In this document: in pieces, positions 54,842 through 64,000 of the stretch
How the letters are laid out: the number at the start of each line of letters is the position of its first letter
Numbering within the stretch: the first letter of the stretch is position 1
NCBI RefSeq assembly: GCF_004360155.1
Contig: NZ_SAIS01000008.1
Coordinates: forward strand, 62,001 to 126,000
Source: Paraglaciecola marina
GTDB taxonomy: Bacteria; Pseudomonadota; Gammaproteobacteria; Enterobacterales; Alteromonadaceae
Length of the DNA: 64,000 nucleotides
Direction: 5' to 3'
Made by a program: the position numbers and the translations under genes
Notes under the pieces: generated by a model
The model's database searches: none
Seen by the model: the letters and a program-made list of their open reading frames with translations, nothing else
Told to the model about the DNA's origin: nothing

Positions 54842-55927
54842 ATGAAAGAATCGGTACAACGAAAATTAGAGTCACTAATAGAGCGTTTTGAAGAAGTTCA
54901 GGCTTTACTTGGCGAGGCTGAGGTAATTGCAGATCAAGATAGATATCGCGGTTTAACAAAAGAATATTCACAACTTGAAGATGTAGTGAAGTGTTTTCGT
55001 GATTATCAACAGGCTCAGCAAGATTTTGAGTCTGCTCAGGAGATGATGCAAGAAGACGACGCAGAAATGCGCGAAATGGCCCAAGAAGAATACAAAGCTG
55101 CAAAGCAAGATATAGAAGATTACACCCAAGCATTGCAAATTTTGTTGCTGCCAAAAGACCCTAATGATGATAGTAATTGTTTTGTAGAAGTTCGTGCTGG
55201 GGCAGGTGGGGATGAAGCCGCTATCTTTGCCGGTGACTTGTTCCGTATGTACAGCCGTTATGCTGAAAAACAAGGCTGGAAGGTCGAACTAGTGACCGCC
55301 AATGAAGGTGAACATGGTGGATACAAAGAAGTCATTGCTAATATTTTAGGTGATGGCGCATACGGAATTATGAAGTTTGAGTCTGGTGGACACCGAGTGC
55401 AACGGGTACCAGAAACAGAGTCCCAAGGTAGAATTCATACCTCAGCCTGTACTGTGGTGGTAATGCCAGTTGTACCCGAGTCAGAGGCAATAGAAATTAA
55501 CAAAGCTGACTTAAAAATAGATACCTTCAGAGCGTCTGGTGCAGGTGGTCAACATGTTAACAAAACGGACTCTGCTATTCGTATTACCCACAATCCTACG
55601 GGGATTGTAGTTGAATGTCAGGACCAGCGCTCGCAACATAAAAATAGAGCCCAGGCTATGGCCATATTACAGTCTCGTTTAAATCAGTTAGAAGATGAAA
55701 AGCGTATGGCAGAAGAAACTTCTACTCGTCGAAACTTAGTGGCAAGTGGTGACCGTTCTGAACGTATTCGTACTTATAACTTCCCACAAGGGCGAGTTAC
55801 TGATCATAGAATAAATCTGACGCTTTATCGTTTAGACGATGTAATTGCAGGTGAACTTGGAGCAATTTTAGAGCCTATCAGACAAGAGCATCAAGCTGAC
55901 TTATTAGCGTCACTTTCTGATGAATAA
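54842..55927 (+). CDS. prfA: Peptide chain release factor 1
   Basis: 361 residues. The GGQ motif is in [13 protein letters not shown], with the RF1-type PxT codon-reading motif in [15 protein letters not shown]. Reads UAA and UAG stop codons. It starts 34 bases after the hemA stop and ends 17 bases before prmC. Confidence 0.97.
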   Translation: MKESVQRKLESLIERFEEVQALLGEAEVIADQDRYRGLTKEYSQLEDVVKCFRDYQQAQQDFESAQEMMQEDDAEMREMAQEEYKAAKQDIEDYTQALQILLLPKDPNDDSNCFVEVRAGAGGDEAAIFAGDLFRMYSRYAEKQGWKVELVTANEGEHGGYKEVIANILGDGAYGIMKFESGGHRVQRVPETESQGRIHTSACTVVVMPVVPESEAIEINKADLKIDTFRASGAGGQHVNKTDSAIRITHNPTGIVVECQDQRSQHKNRAQAMAILQSRLNQLEDEKRMAEETSTRRNLVASGDRSERIRTYNFPQGRVTDHRINLTLYRLDDVIAGELGAILEPIRQEHQADLLASLSDE

Positions 55928-55944
55928 TTGTTGGGCTTGTTAGA

Positions 55945-56826
55945 TTGTTAGAGCCTAATTCAACTATTGAGCAGGCCCTTAAATGGGCCCGTCGTAAGTT
56001 AACCGAACACCAAATTAGCGACGATGGCATGTACGATTCTGCAGCAATTGATAGCAAAGTTTTGCTTTGTGGATGTCTTGAATGCGAACAAATTTATCTA
56101 CATACCTGGCCTGAAAAACAATTAACAATAGAGCAAATCAATACTTTTCATCATATGCTTGAGAAGCGCATTTTAGGCTATCCAGTCGCCTATATCGTAG
56201 GCTTTCGGGATTTTTGGTCTTTACGTTTAACCGTATCTGAAGCCACTCTCATTCCTCGCCCTGAAACAGAGCTTTTAGTTGAACTCGCGTTAGACTTATC
56301 CTTTGACGATTCGATACGCGTTCTCGATTTAGGAACGGGTACTGGAGCTATAGCATTGGCATTGGCTAGTGAAAACAAGCAATGGTCAGTTATTGGTATA
56401 GATAAAAATTCTGAAGCTGTGAAACTAGCAACACTGAATGCCACAAAAAATCAACTACCCGATGTTGAATTTATCCAAAGCGATTGGTTTTCATCAATAG
56501 AAAAACAAAAATTTGATCTGATTGTTAGTAACCCTCCGTATATAGAAATTAATGATCATCATCTAACCCAGGGAGATGTTCGTTTTGAGCCATCCTCTGC
56601 TTTAACCTCAGGTAATAATGGCTTAGATGATATTCGTTTTATTATTGTTAATAGTGTGAATTATCTCAATCATAAAGGCTGGTTGTTGTTAGAACATGGA
56701 AATGAACAGGGTGGAATTGTAGCTAATTTGTTTACCTTGAATGGATTTTCAAATGTTCGCACAGAGTGTGATTTAAACGGCCAACCTAGAGTTTCCATGG
56801 GACAATTAAATGGGCTCAACTCTTAA
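55945..56826 (+). CDS. prmC: Release-factor glutamine methyltransferase
   Basis: 293 residues starting at TTG 55945. It methylates the GGQ glutamine of release factors. Motifs: RDFWSLRLTVSEATLIPRPETE, SAM-binding VLDLGTGTGAIALAL, and the catalytic SNPPYIE. Its substrate gene prfA is just upstream. The ribosome site is weak, perhaps because of translational coupling. Confidence 0.95.
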   Translation: MLEPNSTIEQALKWARRKLTEHQISDDGMYDSAAIDSKVLLCGCLECEQIYLHTWPEKQLTIEQINTFHHMLEKRILGYPVAYIVGFRDFWSLRLTVSEATLIPRPETELLVELALDLSFDDSIRVLDLGTGTGAIALALASENKQWSVIGIDKNSEAVKLATLNATKNQLPDVEFIQSDWFSSIEKQKFDLIVSNPPYIEINDHHLTQGDVRFEPSSALTSGNNGLDDIRFIIVNSVNYLNHKGWLLLEHGNEQGGIVANLFTLNGFSNVRTECDLNGQPRVSMGQLNGLNS

Positions 56827-56923
56827 ACTATTTGGTTAAATGTAACAATTTGTTGATCAAGCATTGTTTGTTTGCCTTTAGTTTACTATTGTATTTAAGC
56901 ATCTGTTTTTAAGAGTAAATATA

Positions 56924-58468
56924 ATGTCAGACGAAATATTTTTCGCGGAAGACGACGAAGTAGAAGTGCAGTTTCATGGAACATGGAAAGTGTTAATCGT
57001 AGATGACGAACCTGAGATCCATGCGGTAACCAAACTTGCCCTTGGTGATTTTGTTTTTCAAGATAAAAGAATAGAGTTTATTAGTGTATTTAGTGGAGCT
57101 GAAGCTAAAAAAGCTTTTATGGAACATGACGATATATCAGTGGTTTTACTCGATGTTGTTATGGAAACAGACGATGCAGGGTTAATCGTTGCAAACTTTA
57201 TAAGAAATGAAATTGATAACCATTTTACCCGTATTATTCTACGCACAGGTCAACCCGGACAAGCACCTGAGCGCGATGTTATAGTTAATTATGATATTAA
57301 TGACTATAAATCAAAAACTGAATTAACCGCACAAAAATTATTCTCCGTCGTTATCGCAGCACTTCGTTCATACCACGACATCAACGTAATCGAAGAAAAT
57401 AGAAAAGGTCTAGAGAAAGTTATCGCGGCGTCTGCCGATATTTTTACCTTGCAATCTTTTGAAAGTTTTATCGAAGGTATCGTACAGCAGTTATCTTCTT
57501 TATTAGGTGGGACCAAAGATGTCGCTTATCTTACTTCAGCGGTGATGGGGCCAAAACCTATTAACCAATATCACTCCACTGAGCTATTTGTATTTACAGG
57601 AAAAGGTGAGTACAAAAATAAAGAAGGCTTGAGGCTAGAACAAGTGATTAGTGGTCCGCAATTGAGCTCTTGCATGTTGGCCTATGCAAATAAAAGCTTA
57701 ATTTATGAAGACGAATATATGGTGGCTTATTGCGATAGTAAGTCAAAGAGAGGTTCTCTTCTTTATTTGTCTGGTTTACCTTCAAAATTAAGTCAAAATG
57801 ATAAAAAATTAATAGAGTTATTTTCTCGTAATGTGCAAATTGCCTTTGATAATATTTTATTTAACAAAGAGCTCCAAGAAACACAACAAGAAGTAATTGA
57901 ACGGTTGGGGCAAGCACTTGAACAATGTAGTGAGCATGGGCGCCATATTTTAAGAATTGTTAAAATAAGCCAAATCTTAGCCCGTGAAATTGGTCTATCA
58001 AAAGAAGAGTCTGAGACATTAGGGTTAGCAGTACCTTTACATGATATTGGAAAAATAAAAATACCAGAGAATATTTTAGCAAAAAGTGAAAAGTTAACAC
58101 CGGAAGAAATAGAAGTGATCCGTCAACATGCTGATTTTGGGTATGATCTTCTTAAGGATTCAACTAGACCATTAATTAAAGCCGCAGCTTTGATTGCTAG
58201 AGACCATCACGAGTACTGGGATGGAAATGGGTATCCTAGAGGTAAGTCTGGTGAAAGCATTCATATCTATTGCCGTATAACCTCTTTGGCAGACGCTTAT
58301 GATGTTATGAGGCATAAAAACAGTTATCAAGATGCTTTGTCTGCAGAGGAGTCTTTACGCTTAGTTATAGAGCAGAAAGGTAAGCAGTTCGATCCTACTT
58401 TAGTCAGAATACTTGAGGAAAATATTAATAAAATTGAAGAAGTTATTACTTTATACCCTGATTTCTAA
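56924..58468 (+). CDS. Response regulator with DUF3369 and HD-GYP domain
   Basis: 514 residues. The receiver domain (about 20-150) has IVDDEPEIHA and the phosphorylated Asp in VVLLDVVMETDDAG. A DUF3369 region follows. The C-terminal HD-GYP domain shows HDIGKIKIPENI and HHEYWDGNGYPRG. The residues needed for c-di-GMP hydrolysis look intact, so it is a probable phosphodiesterase controlled by phosphorylation. It sits between prmC and sirB2, a place usually without such a gene, with its own promoter region and terminator. Confidence 0.92.
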   Translation: MSDEIFFAEDDEVEVQFHGTWKVLIVDDEPEIHAVTKLALGDFVFQDKRIEFISVFSGAEAKKAFMEHDDISVVLLDVVMETDDAGLIVANFIRNEIDNHFTRIILRTGQPGQAPERDVIVNYDINDYKSKTELTAQKLFSVVIAALRSYHDINVIEENRKGLEKVIAASADIFTLQSFESFIEGIVQQLSSLLGGTKDVAYLTSAVMGPKPINQYHSTELFVFTGKGEYKNKEGLRLEQVISGPQLSSCMLAYANKSLIYEDEYMVAYCDSKSKRGSLLYLSGLPSKLSQNDKKLIELFSRNVQIAFDNILFNKELQETQQEVIERLGQALEQCSEHGRHILRIVKISQILAREIGLSKEESETLGLAVPLHDIGKIKIPENILAKSEKLTPEEIEVIRQHADFGYDLLKDSTRPLIKAAALIARDHHEYWDGNGYPRGKSGESIHIYCRITSLADAYDVMRHKNSYQDALSAEESLRLVIEQKGKQFDPTLVRILEENINKIEEVITLYPDF

Positions 58469-58496
58469 TAATCTTCGCATCTTGTTTTAATCTGCG

Positions 58497-58534
58497 ACTC
58501 TGATGAGGTTACGTCAGAGTGTATTTTTATTTTT
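58497..58534 (+). terminator. Terminator after the HD-GYP gene
   Basis: ACTCTGA (58497-58503) pairs with TCAGAGT (58514-58520), followed by GTATTTTTATTTTT. It also argues that sirB2 begins downstream at 58551 rather than at 58503. Confidence 0.7.
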
Positions 58535-58550
58535 ATATAAAGGCCTTCTT

Positions 58551-58925
58551 ATGTACGAAATTTTCAAAATTACTCATATGTCTGCAGTAGTAATGAGTGT
58601 TTTACTGTTTTTAATTCGCTTTACTTTAACTGTAATTAAATCAGATAAATTACAGCTGAAATGGTTGAAAATTCTACCTCACATTGTATACACAGTGTTG
58701 TTAGTGGCCGCGATTGTGTTATGCATTTTTATTCAACAGTATCCAGTCGTTAATGGATGGGTAACGGAAAAATTTGTGGCGTTTTTCATGTACGCATTTA
58801 TGGTTGTTTTGGCGTTAAAGGCAGAACAGACTCCTTTAATGCGGGGTGTTGGGTTCATAGGTGCATTAAGCTGGATAGCTTATGCAGGATTTGTGGCAGT
58901 CACAAAACAGCCGTTAATATTCTAA
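58551..58925 (+). CDS. sirB2: SirB2-family membrane protein
   Basis: 124 residues from ATG 58551, with AAAGG eight bases upstream; the upstream ATG at 58503 overlaps the terminator stem. Four hydrophobic segments; the start MYEIFKITHMSAVVMSVLLF matches SirB2/YchQ. Function unclear, historically linked to invasion regulation in Salmonella. The sirB2-sirB1 pairing downstream of prmC follows E. coli ychQ-ychA order. Confidence 0.9.
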   Translation: MYEIFKITHMSAVVMSVLLFLIRFTLTVIKSDKLQLKWLKILPHIVYTVLLVAAIVLCIFIQQYPVVNGWVTEKFVAFFMYAFMVVLALKAEQTPLMRGVGFIGALSWIAYAGFVAVTKQPLIF

Positions 58926-59049
58926 AAGTTGTTATTTAAGTAACCCAAGAGTGTTTGTTTCTATTATTTGGTGTTTTTGTAATATTTTTAGTAAAGGTAA
59001 CCCTAATAAAACCGATAGATAAGAGAGAGGTTTTTATTAGGGGGATCCT

Positions 59050-59868
59050 GTGAAGGAATTACAGCAAGCTATTATAGATCAAGATTGTTTACTTGCCGGA
59101 TTACAGGTTGCTACTACATTTCAAAATGGCGTGGGGTGTTTAAAGCACTATCAACAACAATTATCACAGTGGAAATCTGACGCAGAGTTATATATTGGTT
59201 CTCCAGATATAAATGCAGTTAGTTTTAGTCGTTTTATAGCGTTTTTTTTCGTTGAGTTAGCGTTTAGCGGAAGTGAAGAGAATTATTTCTCTAGTCAATA
59301 TAGTTTAATCAATAAAGTCTTAGAGTACCGAACGGGTATGCCTGTTAGCTTGGCGATTGTATTTCAATCTCTAGGAAAATCTTTAGGGTTTGATATACAT
59401 GGTGTGAATTTTCCGGGGTATTTTTTAGTTAAATGTAATTTTGATGATGGGACTACCGTATTTGTTGACCCTTTAAACGGAAAACAGCTGAGTAGAGATA
59501 ATTTACAGGCATTGTACTTTTCGATTTTAAATGAATTCGAAGATGAAGAAATGCCTGAGGAAGCGCTAAACGAAGCATGCTGTGAAGAAACCTTAGTGAG
59601 GTTACTGCATAATTTAAAAAGTGCGTATATCTCAGAGAAAAAATATGCGGAAGCTTTAGGTGTGGTTGAAACCTTGGTGCAACTTTGTCCTAACGACCCT
59701 TATGAAAGGCGAGATCGCGGCTTTTTATTACACCAGTTAGATTGCACCCAAGTGGCTATTGCAGACTATCAATTTTTTATCAGGCAATGCCCTAAAGATC
59801 CCGCAACTCAATTGTTACAAGCTCAATTACAACAACTTTCTGAGCAGGTGCCTGTCGTATTGCATTGA
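59050..59868 (+). CDS. sirB1: SirB1-family (transglutaminase-like, TPR) protein
   Basis: 272 residues starting at GTG 59050, after a GGGGGA box. The SirB1_N transglutaminase-like part has EYRTGMPVSLAIVFQSLG and GVNFPGYFLVKC. TPR-like helices follow (YAEALGVVETLVQLCPNDPYERRDRGFLL, split around 200-230). Pairs with sirB2. Function is unknown; convergent with argJ. Confidence 0.9.
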   Translation: MKELQQAIIDQDCLLAGLQVATTFQNGVGCLKHYQQQLSQWKSDAELYIGSPDINAVSFSRFIAFFFVELAFSGSEENYFSSQYSLINKVLEYRTGMPVSLAIVFQSLGKSLGFDIHGVNFPGYFLVKCNFDDGTTVFVDPLNGKQLSRDNLQALYFSILNEFEDEEMPEEALNEACCEETLVRLLHNLKSAYISEKKYAEALGVVETLVQLCPNDPYERRDRGFLLHQLDCTQVAIADYQFFIRQCPKDPATQLLQAQLQQLSEQVPVVLH

Positions 59869-59904
59869 TGAGAGGGGCTCAGCTTGGTAGCTTTTATCTG
59901 GGCC

Positions 59905-61149
59905 TTAAGTTCTATATTCTGCATTAATACGTACATAGTCATAGCTAAAGTCACAACTCCAAATTGTGGCTTTGTCATTACCTCGGTTAAGGATTACAGA
60001 AATGTCTATTTCAGAGTTGTCCATTATTGCTTGGCCCGCTTCTTCGGTATAGGAAACCGCACGTCCACCATTTTCAGCAACTAAAACATCGCCAAAATAC
60101 AGCTGAATATTATCAACATTAAGGTCTTCTAAAGACCTACAATCTCTGGAGGCATATCCAATTGCAGCTAGCACTCTGCCTAAATTTGGATCTGAGGCAA
60201 ACATGGCCGTTTTGACTAAAGGGCTTTTGGCTATGGCATAGCCAATGGCTTTAGCTTCTGCATGACTTGTAGCGCCTTTTATATTTACAGTAATGAATTT
60301 AGTCGCCCCTTCACCATCACGTACTATGGCTTTTGCTAAATATTGGGCAGTTTCCAGCAGAGCGTTAAAAACAAGCTGGTACCTAGGATCTTCATCTGAG
60401 GTTATTTCTACATTGTTGGCTTTGCCAGTCGATATAATAATGAAGGAATCATTTGTTGATGTATCCCCGTCCACAGAGATACAGTTAAAAGACAAGTCTG
60501 CAATCTGCTTCGTTATCGTATCTAATATCGGCTGTGAAATAGCCGCGTCAGTTGCAATAAAGCCTAACATGGTCGCCATATTAGGGTGGACCATTCCTGC
60601 CCCTTTTGAAATCCCAGTTATCTGAATGTCTTTTCTCTCTACAGTCACTGAGGTGGCATAGGCTTTTGGGGCGATATCAGTGGTCATAATAGCCCAAGCC
60701 GCTGACTTCCATGAGTTTGCATCTAAACGTTTCACTGCGGGCGCTAAGCCTGCTAACAATTTTTCCATTGGTAAATGTTCTAAGATAACGCCGGTAGAGA
60801 AGGGTAAAATAGAGTTAATTGGAGTATTTAACTCCGCGGCAAGGTGCGAACAGGTTGTCAGTGCATCTTCTAGCCCTTTTTCTCCAGTTCCTGCGTTTGC
60901 GTTACCTGTATTAATAACTAATGCTTTAATTTGCTTTGATTCACTTAAGTGTTTTTTACAAATATGAACGGGGGCTGCACAAAACCTATTTTGAGTAAAC
61001 ACCCCAGATACGCGGCTACCGTTATCTAATTCGATGACTAATAAATCTTTACGGTTTTTTTGCTTGATATTGGCTTCAGCCCAGCCTAAACGTATTCCTG
61101 GGACAGGGGGTAATATTTGATCATCAATAGAAGGTAGGTTTACAGGCAT
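59905..61149 (-). CDS. argJ: Glutamate N-acetyltransferase / N-acetylglutamate synthase
   Basis: 414 residues of the ArgJ family. It transfers the acetyl group from N-acetylornithine to glutamate in the cyclic arginine pathway. The autocleavage site KGAGMVHPNMATMLGF is intact, with Thr at the new beta-subunit N-terminus. Other marks are NTGNANAGTG, VDGDTSTNDSF and DPNLGRVLAAIGY. Whether it also makes N-acetylglutamate from acetyl-CoA cannot be told. Confidence 0.95.
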   Translation of the reverse strand: MPVNLPSIDDQILPPVPGIRLGWAEANIKQKNRKDLLVIELDNGSRVSGVFTQNRFCAAPVHICKKHLSESKQIKALVINTGNANAGTGEKGLEDALTTCSHLAAELNTPINSILPFSTGVILEHLPMEKLLAGLAPAVKRLDANSWKSAAWAIMTTDIAPKAYATSVTVERKDIQITGISKGAGMVHPNMATMLGFIATDAAISQPILDTITKQIADLSFNCISVDGDTSTNDSFIIISTGKANNVEITSDEDPRYQLVFNALLETAQYLAKAIVRDGEGATKFITVNIKGATSHAEAKAIGYAIAKSPLVKTAMFASDPNLGRVLAAIGYASRDCRSLEDLNVDNIQLYFGDVLVAENGGRAVSYTEEAGQAIMDNSEIDISVILNRGNDKATIWSCDFSYDYVRINAEYRT

Positions 61150-61245
61150 AGTCTTTTAAATTTAGCTTATTTTTTAAATGGCGCGATGTTACTTTGGTAT
61201 GAATTGATATGCAAAATTAACGAATAATATTTCAATATTTAGCGG

Positions 61246-61462
61246 TGGACACAATTTTAAGACTGCTTAAAGTCGTGTCTAAATATTTAGGTATCCTGAT
61301 TAGTGTTCTGCTGGACACCATTAATAATGGAAAATATTCCAATTATTGGGGTGTAAAATGACAAGAAGAGCAAACCGAAGCTATACAGCTGAATTTAAAA
61401 AAGAAGCAGTGGCATTAATTATTGACCAAGGCTACAGCCTATTTAAAGCGGCAACATCATAG
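61246..61462 (+). mobile_element. IS3-family remnant (left end and start of orfA)
   Basis: TGGACACAATTTTAAG near 61246 resembles an IS3-type terminal sequence, and a second TGGACAC occurs at 61312-61318. The start of an IS3 orfA follows at 61358. There is no right end, no orfB and no second terminal repeat, so this is a small fragment. The exact left boundary is uncertain. Confidence 0.55.
61358..61462 (+). pseudogene. Truncated IS3 transposase orfA
   Basis: ATG 61358 to TAG 61462 gives 34 residues: MTRRANRSYTAEFKKEAVA then LIIDQGYSLFKAATS. This is the start of an IS3 OrfA helix-turn-helix (TRR..RSYTAEFK.EAV.L....G.S...AA), cut at a stop after about a third of the protein. Non-functional. 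Confidence 0.8.
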
Positions 61463-61554
61463 AGAAGCGCTTTTTAGACATAAAAAAGTTTGAGTTTGTT
61501 ACAGTTAACATTTTTAACCAAAATTGCATAAATAGACATAAGGGTATAGCGTCA

Positions 61555-61974
61555 ATGACAGAACAATTCGACTCTACAAAAGAGCTCATTATCACTACTT
61601 TATTTTCACCTATTGACGAACTATCTGGGCACACAGGACCTTCGAAATTTAAAGAAGAGGCCATTTCAATTGAAGATTACAATGGGTTGATTATTTCTCC
61701 TCGAATGACTGCCCAAAATTTTCGGCATCGGTTCAGTGAACTGGGTTATTTTAGTGATTGGCATATGGCTGGGGATGCCACCATGATAATTATTCGTTCT
61801 GGTACATTAAGTTTAGGATTACGGTCAGGTGAGCAGCGCCTTTTCAGCGCTGGTGATCTTTTTATTGCAAAAGATTGCTTGCAATCAAACGAAGACTTTA
61901 ATCCAAATATTCATGGGCACACCGCTGAGGTTGTAGGAGATCAGAGCTTAATGGCAGTTCATATAAAGCTTTAG
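61555..61974 (+). CDS. Cupin-domain protein of unknown function
   Basis: 139 residues. The second half looks like a cupin barrel (MIIIRSGTLSLGLRSGEQRLFSAGDLFIAKD). The His pattern usual for metal cupins is poor. The N-terminal half (NFRHRFSELGYFSDWHMAG) is less clear. Positioned between the IS3 relic and bioA. Role not assigned. Confidence 0.6.
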   Translation: MTEQFDSTKELIITTLFSPIDELSGHTGPSKFKEEAISIEDYNGLIISPRMTAQNFRHRFSELGYFSDWHMAGDATMIIIRSGTLSLGLRSGEQRLFSAGDLFIAKDCLQSNEDFNPNIHGHTAEVVGDQSLMAVHIKL

Positions 61975-61999
61975 CTCTTAACTTTAATTACTCTAACAG

Positions 62000-63277
62000 T
62001 CAGCTTGCATTGAGTACCTCATAGATACTTGTTGTTAGCTGGCGTAACTGCGCTTGTTTAATTATATAGGGTGGCATGATGTAAACTAGTTTACCAAAGG
62101 GGCGTATCCAGACTCCTTGTTTTACAAATTCTTTTTGAAGCTTTGCCACATCAACTATAGTTTTGGTTTCAACTATACCGATAGCTCCCAAAATTCTTAC
62201 ATCAGCTACGGTTTCTAGTGTTACACAGCGTGTTAGCTCCTCTTTTAATTGTTGCTCAATATTAGCGACCTGCTGCTGCCAATCCCCTTTTTGAATTATG
62301 GATAAACTTGCATTTGCTACTGCACATGCTAAAGCGTTACCCATAAAAGTTGGGCCGTGCATAAATACTCCAGGCTCGTCTTGACAAACTCCTTGAGCCA
62401 CATCTTCTGAGCATAATGTGGCGGCTAGCGTCATGTATCCACCAGTAAGTGCTTTGCCTAAACACATAATATCAGGGCTAATATCGGCATGCTCACAGGC
62501 GAATAACTTGCCTGTTCGTCCAAATCCTGTGGCTATTTCGTCACAAATTAAAAGGATATTATAATCATCACATAACTGCCTACAGCGCTTTAAATACTCG
62601 GGGTGATAGATACGCATTCCACCCGCATTTTGCACTATGGGCTCAATAATAAGCGCCGCTAACTCATTGTGATGGCTAGATATGAGTTGCTCCAGTGGCT
62701 TTACATCGTCTTCATTCCAAGGTTTATCAAATCGAGTCTGCGGCGCCGGGGCAAAAATTTGTTGCGATAAGGAGTCAGAAAATAAGTTGTGCATACCGTT
62801 GATGGGGTCGCAAACCGACATAGCGGCAAAGGTATCGCCATGATACCCGTTGCGAGGGGTAATAAATTTATGTTTATGGCTGTTGCCTTGACAGGCCCAA
62901 AACTGCAATGCCATTTTCATTGCCACTTCTACAGATACTGAGCCTGAGTCTGCTAAAAATACTCTATCTAATCCCATTGGGGTGATATCGATTAAGGTAC
63001 GGCACAAATCAACGGCTGGCTGGTGGGTTAGCCCCCCAAACATTACATGCGAAAAATCATCTACTTGCGTTTTTAATGCTGCATTAAGTAAAGGGTGGTT
63101 GTAGCCATGTATGGCTGTCCACCATGAAGAAACACCATCAACTAATTTTTCGCCACTCGATAAATGTATAAAAACACCATCAGCTTTTATTACAGGATAA
63201 CAAGGAAGCGGTTTGATAGCGGAGGTGTAGGGATGCCAAATATGTTCTTGGTCAAAAGATAAATCTGATTTGTTCAA
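62000..63277 (-). CDS. bioA: Adenosylmethionine-8-amino-7-oxononanoate aminotransferase
   Basis: 425 residues of class III PLP aminotransferase; it converts KAPA to DAPA in biotin synthesis using SAM. Marks are IWHPYTS near the N-terminus, [44 protein letters not shown] and the PLP Lys in [12 protein letters not shown]. The likely start is TTG 63277. A BirA-type operator lies 12 bases upstream, and bioB is divergent. Confidence 0.95.
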   Translation of the reverse strand: MNKSDLSFDQEHIWHPYTSAIKPLPCYPVIKADGVFIHLSSGEKLVDGVSSWWTAIHGYNHPLLNAALKTQVDDFSHVMFGGLTHQPAVDLCRTLIDITPMGLDRVFLADSGSVSVEVAMKMALQFWACQGNSHKHKFITPRNGYHGDTFAAMSVCDPINGMHNLFSDSLSQQIFAPAPQTRFDKPWNEDDVKPLEQLISSHHNELAALIIEPIVQNAGGMRIYHPEYLKRCRQLCDDYNILLICDEIATGFGRTGKLFACEHADISPDIMCLGKALTGGYMTLAATLCSEDVAQGVCQDEPGVFMHGPTFMGNALACAVANASLSIIQKGDWQQQVANIEQQLKEELTRCVTLETVADVRILGAIGIVETKTIVDVAKLQKEFVKQGVWIRPFGKLVYIMPPYIIKQAQLRQLTTSIYEVLNAS

Positions 63278-63288
63278 TTTTTATTCGC

Positions 63289-63321
63289 TTGTAAAGTTTC
63301 GGGTTTAAATTTGGTTGACAA
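63289..63321. promoter_or_regulatory. BirA (biotin repressor) operator
   Basis: TTGTAAAGT at 63289-63297 and GGTTGACAA at 63313-63321, 15 bases apart, match the BirA consensus TTGTAAACC-N14/15-GGTTTACAA with three substitutions in total. It lies between the divergent bioA and bioB genes, exactly where the operator is expected. Biotin-bound BirA would repress both. Confidence 0.85.
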
Positions 63322-63391
63322 TGGAGCTGCGACACATAGACTAAGCGCCACATTTAGCAGTGTAAAGTTAGAATATTCTATAGGTTCAATT

Positions 63392-64000
63392 ATGTCTACG
63401 TCACCCAGTTTAAGTACATCATCTCTATTACCTTCTGATGCTATTGCAGCTCCTCGTCATGATTGGACAATTAAAGAGGTGAATGGTTTGTTTGATATGC
63501 CTTTTAACGACTTAATGTTTAAGGCTCAAATAGTTCACAGAAAGCATTTTGACCCAAACCAAGTACAAGTTAGTACCTTGTTATCTATAAAAACAGGTGC
63601 CTGCCCAGAAGATTGTAAATATTGCCCCCAGAGTGCCCGTTATGATACTGGCTTAGAGAAAGAACGTTTACTTGAAATAGACAAGGTCATTCAACGAGCA
63701 AGAGAAGCCAAAGCTGCGGGTTCAACACGTTTTTGTATGGGAGCTGCTTGGCGTAATCCAAAAGATAGAGATATGCCTTACGTCACTGATATGGTCAAAG
63801 AAGTTAAAAAACTAGGACTAGAAACATGTATGACATTAGGCATGTTGACCACAGAGCAAGCCGTTGCATTAAAGCAAGCTGGACTGGATTATTACAATCA
63901 TAATTTAGATACTTCTCCAGAGTTTTATGGGGATATTATCACTACGCGAACTTATCAAGATAGATTAGACACACTCGATAACGTAAGGGAAGCAGGTATG
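63392..64000 (+). CDS. bioB: Biotin synthase, 3' end outside window
   Basis: 203 codons are visible from ATG 63392 to the window edge. This radical-SAM enzyme inserts sulfur into dethiobiotin. The radical-SAM cluster motif is [13 protein letters not shown] (Cys-x3-Cys-x2-Cys). STLLSIKTG and [14 protein letters not shown] also fit BioB. Divergent from bioA with a BirA box between them. bioF/C/D would be expected further downstream and are not visible. Confidence 0.96.
   Translation, partial: MSTSPSLSTSSLLPSDAIAAPRHDWTIKEVNGLFDMPFNDLMFKAQIVHRKHFDPNQVQVSTLLSIKTGACPEDCKYCPQSARYDTGLEKERLLEIDKVIQRAREAKAAGSTRFCMGAAWRNPKDRDMPYVTDMVKEVKKLGLETCMTLGMLTTEQAVALKQAGLDYYNHNLDTSPEFYGDIITTRTYQDRLDTLDNVREAGM

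Noticed and set aside
58503-58550. 16-codon extension of SirB2
   Set aside because: It overlaps the stem of a terminator for the preceding gene, while ATG 58551 has a good ribosome site and the family start.

Overview
The window reads as a chromosome segment of a marine gammaproteobacterium of the Alteromonadales (Paraglaciecola/Glaciecola/Alteromonas-like). The evidence is gene content and order: lolB-ispE-tRNA-Gln-prs, rplY-pth-ychF, hemA-prfA-prmC-sirB2-sirB1, bioA/bioB, a large TonB-dependent receptor (TBDR) linked to tryptophan-halogenase-like flavoproteins, FlgO lipoproteins, and moderately AT-rich DNA. No species call is possible from sequence alone.

Layout. 1-1.7 kb (minus strand): a split borosin-type RiPP locus. 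It has a peptide alpha-N-methyltransferase of the tetrapyrrole-methylase fold, a separate 69-residue precursor ending in a short hydrophobic core (IQISHAN), and, between them, a decayed tandem second precursor. An exported repeat-like protein cut by the window edge follows. 2-3.8 kb: acuI (acryloyl-CoA reductase) and acuR (TetR repressor), each preceded by the same 13-bp operator. 4-8.8 kb: miaE, two FlgO-type lipoproteins, a YdjA nitroreductase, a diguanylate-cyclase relic and a DEAD-box helicase. 8.9-19.3 kb: scoAB with a divergent LysR gene, a coiled-coil protein, an orphan histidine kinase, cysB, nudL, pabB, a class I fumarase and rmuC.

19.4-35.2 kb is an accessory beta-glucan/cellodextrin locus. 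A LacI regulator stands convergent to an operon of GPH sugar transporter, GH94 cellobiose phosphorylase and secreted GH5 glycosidase. Divergent from that operon runs TBDR, flavin halogenase 1, SapC-like protein, cupin-8/JmjC-like protein, flavin halogenase 2 and a DUF6445-like protein with a 2OG-Fe(II)-oxygenase-like residue pattern. Near-identical palindromes (TGAAAACGTTTTCA type) precede lacI, the transporter operon and the TBDR, which suggests one regulon. The proposed path is extracellular or periplasmic GH5 cleavage, TBDR and GPH uptake, then phosphorolysis by GH94. The role of the halogenase/SapC/cupin module is unknown.

35.3-46.1 kb: M61 peptidase, PilZ protein, Mpo1-like membrane protein, a LytS/LytR-type two-component pair, pfkA with an unusual Asn103, a UbiF-like hydroxylase, a 58-residue membrane protein, a YlqF-type GTPase, a YkgJ-type protein and an AGCS sodium:alanine symporter. 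46.3-46.7 kb: tRNA cluster Met-Leu-Gln-Gln with its terminator; a third identical tRNA-Gln abuts ispE at 51.9 kb. 47-64 kb: alpha/beta hydrolase, ychF, pth, rplY, prs, ispE, lolB, hemA, prfA, prmC, an HD-GYP response regulator, sirB2, sirB1, argJ, an IS3 relic, a cupin protein, and divergent bioA/bioB around a BirA box.

The most interesting parts are the split borosin locus with its decayed duplicate precursor, and the TBDR/halogenase/SapC/oxygenase module under an apparent LacI regulon. No CRISPR array, prophage or intact insertion sequence was seen.
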